A stretch of 6,384 nt of DNA from JAGLCY01 sp965363725 (GTDB lineage Bacteria; Krumholzibacteriota; Krumholzibacteriia; LZORAL124-64-63). The notes beneath the pieces are model-generated. The model searched no databases. It saw only the letters and a program-made list of their open reading frames with translations, and was not told where the DNA came from. How positions within the stretch are numbered: position 1 is the first letter of the stretch; the number at the start of each line of letters is the position of its first letter. The stretch lies in assembly GCA_965363725.1 (NCBI GenBank), contig CBDTUS010000208.1, positions 1 to 6,384 of the forward strand, read 5' to 3'. Positions 1-6,384 of this stretch are shown in pieces. A program made the position numbers and the translations under genes.

Positions 1-858
1 TTTATTGATTGTTTTGGCCTTGGCGTAGATCTTCTCATAGAGGCGGGGCACGCTGATCATGAAGGTCGGCTGGACATCCATGATGTCCTGGGGAACGGTC
101 TCCATCTTCTCGGCGTAGGCGATGCTCGCGCCGACGGCCAGCATGGTGAACAGGCCGCCCATCCTTTCCAGCACGTGGCTCAAAGGCAGGAAACTCAGGC
201 AGCGGTCCGCCGAACTGATGGGGACCTGGTTCTTGATGTTCAGGACGTTGGAAACAAAGTTCCAGTGGGACAGGACCACGCCCTTGGGATCGCCGGTGGT
301 GCCCGAGGTGTAGATGATGCTGCAGGGGGAGTCCTTGTCCACCTCGGCGCATTCGTCCCGTGGTGGGGGCGGGTTGTCATCGAGGAGATTCTGCCCGATC
401 TGCTTCAACTTGTCGAAGGTCAGGATGTCGGGAAGGCTGGTCCGTTCGAAGGAGATCACATCCCTCACCGATGGGAGGCGGCCCCGGATCTCATGAACCT
501 TGGCGGCCTGCTCCTCCGTCGAGACAAATACCACCACAGGTTCCGATTCTCCGAGGATATATTCGATGGTGTCGGGCATCAGGGTGGGGTAGATGGGTAC
601 GGTGACCGCGCCGGCGCACAGACTGCCCAGGTCGGCGAGGGCCCATTCGATGCGATTCTCCGAAAGGAGGGCCACCCGGTCCCCGGGCTTGACGCCCAGT
701 GATTTCAGGCCGAGACGTAGGGCCTTTACCCGGCGGAGCGCCTCTTCGCTGGAGACATCGACGTACTGGCCCGATTCGTCCCGGTAGGAAAAACAGTCGG
801 GGCGAGGAAACTCTCGCATGCCGGAGAGGAAAAGTTCGGGGATGGTCTGAATAGACAT
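1..858 (-). CDS. Long-chain acyl-CoA synthetase (AMP-forming), N-terminal part, cut by the left edge
   Basis: This reading frame stays open from its ATG at 858 to base 1, giving 286 codons, roughly the first half of a protein family usually about 600 residues long. The enzyme activates fatty acids to acyl-AMP and then acyl-CoA, normally at the inner face of the membrane. The AMP-binding P-loop YTSGTTGDPKGV lies at residues 183-194. It is followed by SFLPLSHVLERMGG near 222-235 and by PTFMISVPRLYEKIYAK near 264-280, both typical of the long-chain (FAA1/COG1022) branch rather than acetyl-CoA synthetase. The later adenylation motifs and the C-terminal lid lie outside the window. The start is well supported: AAGGAG (865-870 on the plus strand, read in reverse) sits 6 bases upstream. 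The gene is divergent from mutY. Family assignment is firm; chain-length specificity cannot be read from this part. Confidence 0.93.
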   Translation of the reverse strand, partial: MSIQTIPELFLSGMREFPRPDCFSYRDESGQYVDVSSEEALRRVKALRLGLKSLGVKPGDRVALLSENRIEWALADLGSLCAGAVTVPIYPTLMPDTIEYILGESEPVVVFVSTEEQAAKVHEIRGRLPSVRDVISFERTSLPDILTFDKLKQIGQNLLDDNPPPPRDECAEVDKDSPCSIIYTSGTTGDPKGVVLSHWNFVSNVLNIKNQVPISSADRCLSFLPLSHVLERMGGLFTMLAVGASIAYAEKMETVPQDIMDVQPTFMISVPRLYEKIYAKAKTINK

Positions 859-916
859 AAGCCTCTCCTTGCAGAATCGGGAACCGGGGTTGCCTCAGGC
901 AAGAACAACGGTCACA

Positions 917-946
917 ATGCTTACTCCCGAGACCCTGTTTTGTCAA
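917..946 (-). promoter_or_regulatory. Candidate promoter of the acyl-CoA synthetase
   Basis: On the minus strand a perfect TTGACA (946-941) is followed after 17 bases by TAAGCA (923-918), a poor -10 match. A transcript from here would have a leader of about 50 bases before the ATG at 858. The -35 is convincing and the -10 is not, so this is a candidate only. It overlaps the ATG at 917 that could start mutY, which matters for choosing that start. Confidence 0.3.
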
Positions 947-2239
947 CGGACTAACGACGCCGAGGCCGCCTTGCCGCCCCGCCTTTCCTGGGAGTCCCGC
1001 GCCTTGCCATCCTTCCCGCAACCCGATTTCACGCTGCCGGTCGGTCTGGCGAAGTATCGTTCGACGCTGTTGTCATGGTTCGACCGTAGCGGTCGGCCGC
1101 TGCCCTGGCGCTCACAGCGGACCCTGTACGGGACCTGGATTTCCGAAATGATGCTGCAACAGACGACCGTTGCCACGGTGGTCCCCTACTGGAAGAAGTT
1201 TCTCTCGGCCTTTCCGGATGTTGCGGCCCTGGCGGCGGCCGACGAGGTCGACGTCCTGGCCTTGTGGTCGGGGCTGGGCTATTACCGCAGGGCGCGAAAT
1301 CTGCACGCGGCCGCGAACCTCGTGGTGGACAAGTTTGGCGGTGTGTTGCCGGAGACTCGGGACCAGTGGCTGGCCCTGCCGGGGGTGGGGCCCTATGCCA
1401 GCGGTGCCATCGCCAGCATCGGGCTCGGAGAACGGGTGCCGGCCCTGGATGCCAACGCCCGCAGGGTCCTGACCCGGTGGTTGGTCGGCCATCCGGACCA
1501 ATGTGCGAGCCTGAAAGCGGGCCACCTGGAGGTTGTCGGAAAGGACCTGGTGGATCCGGACCGTCCGGGCGACTGGAACGAGGCGGTGATGGAACTGGGG
1601 GCCCTGGTCTGCGGCGCCACCAACCCGGGCTGTGACTCGTGTCCGGTTCGGTCCCTGTGCCGTGCGGGAGGTTCCGGGGCCGCCGATCTCATTCCGCCGC
1701 CCCAGGCGTCTCCGGGGGTTCTCCAGGTGCGGCTGGGGGTTCTGGTGGTCCGCTGTGGGGACCAGATTCTACTGACGCCCCCTGCCGGCGGGTATGCGGC
1801 GGTCCCTGCCAGGAGCGGGAAGCCGGTTCGCGCTGACCTCACGGGTCTTCACCAAGGGCTGTGGGGACTTCCCTCGACCCCCTGGCTTCCGGCGACCGCC
1901 CACAACAATACCCCCTGGCCGGCGGCCTTTTGGCGGCCCTGGCTGGAAAGAACCCTGGCTCATGCCCCTTCGCTCGGGGCCTGGAAGCCTGTCCTCCTGG
2001 GTTCTTTTTCCCATGCTGTGACCCGGTATCGCCTGAAAGTGGTGGTATACGGCTTGCATCTGCCGGATTCCGGAGAATTGGCCCGGGAATTCCTTGTTCC
2101 GGAAATTTCCGGGCCGGCCGCTTCCGAGGGTGAAGCGGGCTGTTTGGCCCCTCGGTATCACCTCTGGCCTGGGGATGAGATGCCGGTTTCCAGGATTGTG
2201 ACCAAGAGTCTGCAACTTGCCGCCAAGCACAGAGTTTGA
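917..2239 (+). CDS. mutY: A/G-specific adenine DNA glycosylase MutY
   Basis: MutY removes adenine mispaired with 8-oxoguanine, preventing G:C to T:A mutations. Numbering from a TTG at 869 (subtract 16 for the ATG at 917), the catalytic domain begins near residue 60. It shows WISEMMLQQT with catalytic Glu93, GLGYYRRARNLH at 135-146, the helix-hairpin-helix LPGVG at 170-174, and the catalytic Asp194 in LDANARRVL. The [4Fe-4S] ligands are Cys248, 255, 258 and 264 (spacing 6, 2, 5). A C-terminal NUDIX-like 8-oxoG recognition domain (about 285-400) contains GLWGLP and an FSH loop at 380-382. Two oddities: the usual DGNV is DANA, and the first His of the usual HxFSH is Gly. The start is uncertain. 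ATG 917 has only a weak ribosome site; TTG 971 (GAGG 5 bases upstream) and TTG 1004 (GGGAG 9 bases upstream) would give the family's usual short N-terminus. Identity is secure. Confidence 0.95.
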   Translation: MLTPETLFCQRTNDAEAALPPRLSWESRALPSFPQPDFTLPVGLAKYRSTLLSWFDRSGRPLPWRSQRTLYGTWISEMMLQQTTVATVVPYWKKFLSAFPDVAALAAADEVDVLALWSGLGYYRRARNLHAAANLVVDKFGGVLPETRDQWLALPGVGPYASGAIASIGLGERVPALDANARRVLTRWLVGHPDQCASLKAGHLEVVGKDLVDPDRPGDWNEAVMELGALVCGATNPGCDSCPVRSLCRAGGSGAADLIPPPQASPGVLQVRLGVLVVRCGDQILLTPPAGGYAAVPARSGKPVRADLTGLHQGLWGLPSTPWLPATAHNNTPWPAAFWRPWLERTLAHAPSLGAWKPVLLGSFSHAVTRYRLKVVVYGLHLPDSGELAREFLVPEISGPAASEGEAGCLAPRYHLWPGDEMPVSRIVTKSLQLAAKHRV

Positions 2240-2241
2240 CA
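2236..2241 (+). promoter_or_regulatory. TTGACA hexamer overlapping the mutY stop, possible -35 for the Rrf2 gene
   Basis: A perfect -35 hexamer spans the mutY TGA stop codon, 76 bases before the Rrf2 start. At 17-base spacing the downstream sequence is pyrimidine-rich and matches a -10 box poorly, so the promoter call is weak. The Rrf2 gene could equally be read through from mutY, as no terminator separates them. Confidence 0.2.
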
Positions 2242-2317
2242 ACAAACCCTTCATTGTCCTTTTTTGTGGCAGAGGATGATTTGCACGGTTTCGGATCTTG
2301 GATGGGAAAGGCTTCAC

Positions 2318-2716
2318 ATGCTGCAGATTACCAGACAAACAGAGTACGCGATTCGCGGTCTCCAGGAATTGGCTCGACGAAATGAAGACGCTCCGGTCCA
2401 ACTCAAGGTCATTGCCGGATCCTGCGAAGTGTCCGAGGCCTTCCTCGCCAAGATTTTCCAGTCGCTGGCCCAGGCCGGTGTGGTCAAGTCCCATCGCGGA
2501 GTCAAGGGCGGCTTCAGCCTGGGCCGTCCCGCTGCGGAAATCACGCTGCGGGAAATCGTCGAGATCTGCGAAGGCGGCATTGTCCTGAACCATTGCCTGC
2601 GCATGGTGGACCCGTGCCAGGATGTCGAGACCTGCGCGGTGGCCAATGTCTGGCGGGAAGCCCAGAACGCCCTGACCGGCGCCCTCGACAAAACCTCCCT
2701 GGCGGACGTCATCTGA
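2318..2716 (+). CDS. Rrf2 family transcriptional regulator, probable Fe-S sensor
   Basis: This 132-residue protein has the usual Rrf2 length and layout. An N-terminal winged helix (MLQITRQTEYAIRGL at 1-15, the recognition region SEAFLAKIFQSLAQAGVVKS at 39-58 and the wing RGVKGGFSL at 60-68) is followed by a dimerisation helix ending in TSLADVI. Cys93, Cys100 and Cys106 (spacing 6 and 5) sit where Rrf2 proteins such as IscR and NsrR carry an iron-sulfur cluster, so a redox, nitric oxide or iron signal is likely; which one cannot be told. The recognition segment differs from that of E. coli IscR, so iscR is not assigned. ATG 2318 is preferred over an upstream TTG at 2264 because the family begins at this ATG and AAGG lies 6 bases upstream. 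It follows mutY by 78 bases, ends in tandem stops TGA-TAA and is closed by a terminator. No isc/suf genes are nearby to name its target. Confidence 0.92.
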   Translation: MLQITRQTEYAIRGLQELARRNEDAPVQLKVIAGSCEVSEAFLAKIFQSLAQAGVVKSHRGVKGGFSLGRPAAEITLREIVEICEGGIVLNHCLRMVDPCQDVETCAVANVWREAQNALTGALDKTSLADVI

Positions 2717-2733
2717 TAAGTTTTTTTTGAATC

Positions 2734-2765
2734 AAGGCCCCTCGGATTGAGGGGCCTTTTTTTTT
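2734..2765 (+). terminator. Strong rho-independent terminator after the Rrf2 gene
   Basis: A perfect 10-bp stem (AAGGCCCCTC at 2734-2743 with GAGGGGCCTT at 2749-2758) closes a 5-base loop and runs into nine T at 2757-2765. It sits 15 bases after the second stop of the tandem TGA-TAA. On the minus strand the hairpin is followed by TTGATTC rather than a T-run, so it should terminate rlmN transcripts poorly or not at all. Confidence 0.93.
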
Positions 2766-2785
2766 GTGGGGACGGGGAAAATTTT

Positions 2786-3844
2786 TCAGGTGGCCAGCCG
2801 ACGGCGGCGCAGCTGTCCACAGGCGGCGGCGATGTCCCGGCCGCCGCTCGCCCGAATAAACGTGTTGATTCCCGCCTTGGTCAGGATTTTTTGGAAGGCT
2901 TCGATGTCCGGATCGTCGGGAGGTGCGAGGTCGGCATCATCCAGGGGGTTCATGGGGATGAGGTTGACCTTGACGGGTTTCCTCAGCAGGAGCGCGGCGA
3001 GCCGGGCGGCCTGATCGGGGTGGTCGGTGCTGCCGGCAATCAGCACCCAGGCCACGGTGGCCCGGCGGCCGGACTGCCGGGCGTACCGGACGGCCAGGTC
3101 CAGGGCCTCGTCGATGGTTGTGCGCCCGGGGACCGGCATGACCGCCTTGCGTTCGCTGTCGGTGCTGCCGCCGATGCTGAGGGTCAGGCCGACTCCGGGA
3201 CCTGCGTCCAGCAGCCGGCGCAAACCCTCGGCGGGCCCGCTGGTGGAAATCTGAATGCGGCGCCTGGACATTCCCAGGCCCTTCGGGTTCATCATGATAT
3301 CCAGGCTGCCGGCAACCGCCTCCCAGTTGTCCAGGGGCTCGCCCATCCCCATGAAGACCACGTTGAACCCGCGACCCCCGAGGCCGGGCACCGGGTCACG
3401 GCCAAGGTCGGCCCTCAGGAACAGGACCTGTTCCACGATTTCCGCGACATCGAGATTGCGCACCAAACCCCCCCGGGCCGTGGCGCAGAAACGGCAGGCC
3501 ATGGCGCAGCCCACCTGGGTGGAGATGCAAAAGGTGGCATGGTCCTCCATGGGAATGATCACGCTCTCCACCGTGGCGCCGTCCCGCAGGCGGAAGAGGA
3601 ACTTGCGGGTCCCATCGCCCGCCACCTGCCGCTCCGCCGTTTCCAGGCCCGTCAAGTCGTAGCGGGAGGCCAGGTCGGTGCGAACCGCCTGGGGGAGGTT
3701 GCTCATTTCTTCCCAGCGTAGCGCCCCTCGTTCGAACAACCACTGATTCAGCTGGTCCGCCCGGTAGGACGGCAGGCCCGCGTCGGCGACCAGGTGGTCC
3801 ACCTCAGCTGGAACCAGCGAACGTAGAAGGGGTTTGGAATCCAT
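2786..3844 (-). CDS. rlmN: Dual-specificity rRNA/tRNA adenine-C2 methyltransferase RlmN (radical SAM)
   Basis: RlmN methylates C2 of A2503 in 23S rRNA and, in characterised members, A37 of some tRNAs. This 352-residue protein has the usual length and architecture: an N-terminal helical RNA-binding domain (about 1-80, with LPSYRADQLNQWLF at 24-37) and a radical-SAM barrel. The [4Fe-4S]/SAM motif CAMACRFC gives Cys113, 117 and 120. The methyl-carrying cysteines of the mechanism are Cys342 (in DIAAACGQL) and Cys106 (in FCISTQVGC). GMGEPL at 166-171 is the SAM-binding stretch. Two conserved stretches deviate: the usual LSLHA is LSIGG at 222-226, and the usual DG(V/I)ND is AGSTD at 270-274. ATG 3844 is chosen over an in-frame GTG at 3904 because the family begins here and GGAAAG lies 8 bases upstream; the extra 20 residues would be unlike RlmN. 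It converges on the Rrf2 gene. Confidence 0.94.
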   Translation of the reverse strand: MDSKPLLRSLVPAEVDHLVADAGLPSYRADQLNQWLFERGALRWEEMSNLPQAVRTDLASRYDLTGLETAERQVAGDGTRKFLFRLRDGATVESVIIPMEDHATFCISTQVGCAMACRFCATARGGLVRNLDVAEIVEQVLFLRADLGRDPVPGLGGRGFNVVFMGMGEPLDNWEAVAGSLDIMMNPKGLGMSRRRIQISTSGPAEGLRRLLDAGPGVGLTLSIGGSTDSERKAVMPVPGRTTIDEALDLAVRYARQSGRRATVAWVLIAGSTDHPDQAARLAALLLRKPVKVNLIPMNPLDDADLAPPDDPDIEAFQKILTKAGINTFIRASGGRDIAAACGQLRRRRLAT

Positions 3845-3958
3845 CGGGTCATCTTTCCGGTTTTTACGCGACCCCGACTGGGGGGACCGCTCGGGCCTTG
3901 ACACCCGCTTTGGCGTCGGTGCAAGGTGTGAAGGCAGGCCACCTCAATTACCTATCGG

Positions 3959-3975
3959 CGGTTCGAACCCGCAAG
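3959..3975 (+). repeat. Direct repeat copy 1, upstream of the response regulator
   Basis: This 17-base element matches the element at 5355-5371 at 15 of 17 positions, and the two copies bracket the response-regulator gene almost exactly. Its core GGTTCGAACC (3960-3969) is a perfect palindrome 31 bases before the TTG start, so it could be an operator. It also resembles a tRNA T-arm, but no full tRNA folds here. Chance similarity cannot be excluded. Confidence 0.3.
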
Positions 3976-4000
3976 CCGGGATTCCGAAAAGGGCAAACCA

Positions 4001-5354
<1,354 letters not shown>

Positions 5355-5362
<8 letters not shown>

Positions 5363-5371
5363 ACCCGGAAG
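5355..5371 (+). repeat. Direct repeat copy 2, overlapping the response-regulator stop
   Basis: This element differs from the copy at 3959-3975 only at its 6th and 14th bases. It includes the TGA stop codon at 5360-5362, so part of it is coding. It also starts a small hairpin, AACCC-GGAA-GGGTT (5362-5375), with a GNRA-type tetraloop but no T-run, so not an intrinsic terminator. Confidence 0.3.
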
Positions 5372-5373
5372 GG

Positions 5374-5402
5374 TTGACGGATAGGGCCTGGATCCGTAAA
5401 TA
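5374..5402 (+). promoter_or_regulatory. Candidate sigma-70 promoter with inverted repeat in the spacer, for the small secreted protein
   Basis: TTGACG (5374-5379) and TAAATA (5397-5402) are 17 bases apart. An inverted repeat ACGGAT-N9-ATCCGT (5377-5397) fills the space between them, the position of a repressor operator. A transcript would carry a leader of about 90 bases before the ATG at 5498. The -35 matches 5 of 6 and the -10 only 3 of 6, so the call is tentative. Confidence 0.3.
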
Positions 5403-5456
5403 AATAGGACCTAGGCAATTCTCGCCGACACGGAGGCATGTCCGGCACGGCGGGCT

Positions 5457-5462
5457 CATAAT
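5457..5462 (+). promoter_or_regulatory. Alternative -10 box CATAAT before the small secreted protein
   Basis: CATAAT matches the -10 consensus at 5 of 6 positions and would give a leader of about 30 bases. No good -35 lies 16-18 bases upstream (the best is GAGGCA), so an activator would be needed if it is real. Confidence 0.2.
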
Positions 5463-5497
5463 TTCAGACGGGGTGTGTTGTGTTGAAGGAGAAGAAC

Positions 5498-5821
5498 ATG
5501 AAAAAGAATCTTACGGTTCTGGTTCTTCTGGTGGCGTGGTCGCTCATGTCCACCGTCTCGTTCCCGTCCGCGGTTCTCGCGGACGAAATTTCCCAGGACC
5601 ATGATGCCGACGGCGGACATCCTTCCGATCTCATCATCGATCCCTGCGGGGGCAATGACGATGGGGGCGACGGGGATCCGGGAGACGCCGGTGACGGGTT
5701 CGGAGCTCAAGGCTTGCCGCGCCTCGTTGGCGATGGCCTGGGGGACAATGACGGGGTGGATCTTGGAATTCCTGAAGAGCTGTGGCTCCTCATTGCGTCA
5801 CTGATCCAGCTGGCTCTTTAG
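5498..5821 (+). CDS. Small secreted Asp/Gly-rich protein of unknown function
   Basis: The 107-residue product starts with a clear Sec signal peptide: MKKN, a hydrophobic core to about residue 20, and a cleavage site after Ala28 (AVLA then DE). The predicted mature part of 79 residues is extremely acidic, with 16 Asp and 3 Glu against a single Arg and no Lys. Residues 34-88 are built from Asp-Gly steps such as NDDGGDGDPGDAGDGFG, which look like calcium-binding loops, though no complete EF-hand or dockerin unit is evident. There is one Cys (Cys50). The C-terminus turns hydrophobic (residues 95-107, LWLLIASLIQLAL), long enough to touch a membrane or a partner but short for a normal span. AAGGAG 6 bases before ATG 5498 fixes the start; an in-frame GTG at 5480 is rejected. 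I do not recognise the family. It sits between the response regulator and a TPR protein, all on one strand. Confidence 0.82.
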   Translation: MKKNLTVLVLLVAWSLMSTVSFPSAVLADEISQDHDADGGHPSDLIIDPCGGNDDGGDGDPGDAGDGFGAQGLPRLVGDGLGDNDGVDLGIPEELWLLIASLIQLAL

Positions 5822-5844
5822 GGCGGTCCATGAGGGACGGCCCT
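5820..5844 (+). other. Stem-loop directly after the small secreted protein gene
   Basis: Bases 5820-5829 pair with 5835-5844 around a 5-base loop, giving a 10-position GC-rich stem with one G-G mismatch at 5825/5839. It begins within the TAG stop. No T-run follows, so it is not a standard intrinsic terminator. It could stabilise the upstream message or attenuate read-through into the TPR gene. Confidence 0.45.
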
Positions 5845-5903
5845 GAAGCCGGGACCACATTCGAGTTGTCGCCGGTCCACTTCCTCGCCGAGGGATACGG
5901 TTG

Positions 5904-6384
5904 ATGAGAGATAATTTCAAAGATCAAGGTCGATCCAATCAGGATAGGTCTGCCGAATCCCGGCCCCTCCAGGGCCAGGAGTGGGTCCGTCTGGAAGAGA
6001 TCGGGGATCTTCATTTCCACGCCTCGGCCTATTCCACCGCCCTGGATTACTACCGACAGCTGATCGACGAGCAATCCCTGTCCCTCATGGATCGGGACCA
6101 GGCTTTCCGCGTTCTCCGCAAATCCGTCGACTCCAACATCCTGCTGGGCAATTTGGATCAGGTGGACCTGCTGATCGACCGGGCCGAAGACCTCATCGCC
6201 CGGACCTCGGGCGTGGCCGATCTCGACCAGATGGCCGTGGTCGGGGCGATCTTCCAGACACGGCGTTCGGCCTCCCTGCGCGAACGGGGACGGCTGCATG
6301 ATGCCCTGAACCTCGCCAAAAGGGCCTTCTCGGTCCTGGCCCTGACGGACGAACATACCGACGTCGCCATTCTCCAGGTGGGAA
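5904..6384 (+). CDS. TPR-like repeat protein, N-terminal part, cut by the right edge
   Basis: The frame is open from ATG 5904 to the window end, giving 160 codons without a stop and with strong G/C at third positions after the first 15 or so codons. GAGGGA (5890-5895) lies 8 bases upstream. Residues 1-24 are polar and probably disordered, with no signal peptide, so the protein should be cytoplasmic. Residues 27-60 fit one tetratricopeptide repeat, with Gly34, Ala46 and Tyr50 at the consensus positions 8, 20 and 24. The helices that follow (62-100, 105-145) continue a TPR-like solenoid, including RGRLHDALNLAKRAFSVL near 128-145. No DNA-binding, kinase or AAA+ domain appears in the visible part. 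It starts 82 bases after the small secreted protein gene on the same strand, with the stem-loop between them, so co-transcription is possible. The family cannot be named from this fragment. Confidence 0.8.
   Translation, partial: MRDNFKDQGRSNQDRSAESRPLQGQEWVRLEEIGDLHFHASAYSTALDYYRQLIDEQSLSLMDRDQAFRVLRKSVDSNILLGNLDQVDLLIDRAEDLIARTSGVADLDQMAVVGAIFQTRRSASLRERGRLHDALNLAKRAFSVLALTDEHTDVAILQVG

Noticed and set aside
2264..2317. Longer Rrf2 regulator starting at TTG 2264
   Set aside because: The family's conserved N-terminus begins at ATG 2318, which has its own AAGG site.
1769..2593. Minus-strand open frame of 274 codons spanning the end of mutY and the start of the Rrf2 gene
   Set aside because: It crosses two well supported genes on the other strand and the intergenic gap, with no domain signal.
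2747..3721. Long plus-strand open frame (324 codons) opposite rlmN
   Set aside because: It is antisense to a secure gene and its length is explained by the GC-rich codon pattern of rlmN; the translation resembles no protein family I know.
3842..3904. Longer RlmN starting at GTG 3904
   Set aside because: The 20 extra residues are a charged, non-conserved tail, and ATG 3844 gives the family's usual N-terminus with a ribosome site.
3904..3981. Possible tRNA gene: T-arm-like GGTTCGAACC with near-pairing acceptor ends spaced about 77 bases apart
   Set aside because: The acceptor stem has a C-C mismatch and a wobble, the T stem has a G-A mismatch, and neither a D-arm nor an anticodon arm with the required U33/purine37 can be folded in between. 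At most it is a chance or decayed tRNA-like end.
5363..5497. Sigma-54 (-24/-12) promoter for the small secreted protein
   Set aside because: Each GG in the gap was checked for a GC 10 bases downstream; none fits, and GGCAC at 5442 lacks the downstream GC.
5790..6356. Minus-strand open frame of 188 codons opposite the TPR-like gene
   Set aside because: The plus-strand frame has TPR spacing, a good ribosome site and normal codon bias; the opposite frame shows low-complexity Gly/Gln/Asp shadow sequence.

Overview
The window is GC-rich, tightly packed bacterial DNA with strong G/C bias at third codon positions. Every gene with a recognisable role has a diderm-type housekeeping or regulatory relative: an acyl-CoA synthetase, MutY, an Rrf2 regulator, RlmN and an NtrC/NtrX-type sigma-54 activator. 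The gene set fits a deltaproteobacterium-like or FCB-group-like lineage, but nothing here fixes the taxon. I see no rRNA, complete tRNA, CRISPR array, IS element or phage gene.

Layout. (1) 1-858, minus strand: N-terminal part of a long-chain acyl-CoA synthetase that runs off the left edge. (2) About 917-2239, plus: MutY adenine DNA glycosylase, divergent from the synthetase. The short gap holds a candidate promoter for the synthetase, and the exact MutY start is uncertain. (3) 2318-2716, plus: Rrf2-family regulator with three Cys spaced for an Fe-S cluster, closed by a strong intrinsic terminator at 2734-2765. (4) 2786-3844, minus: RlmN radical-SAM RNA methyltransferase, convergent with the Rrf2 gene. 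(5) 4001-5362, plus, TTG start: receiver/AAA+/Fis response regulator. (6) 5498-5821, plus: a 107-residue secreted, extremely Asp/Gly-rich small protein of unknown function. (7) 5904 to the right edge, plus: N-terminal part of a TPR-like protein.

How they fit together. MutY, an Rrf2 sensor and RlmN all use Fe-S clusters, and MutY handles oxidative damage, so 917-3844 is a plausible but unproven redox-linked group; RlmN lies on the opposite strand. The right-hand part is the least explained. A sigma-54 activator with no visible kinase partner is followed by a small secreted acidic protein with its own excellent ribosome binding site and candidate promoters, and then by a TPR protein on the same strand. 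A secreted small protein next to a TPR protein resembles, in layout only, peptide/TPR-receptor signalling pairs. This is the best candidate for something undescribed here, but the evidence is thin because the TPR gene is cut by the window edge.
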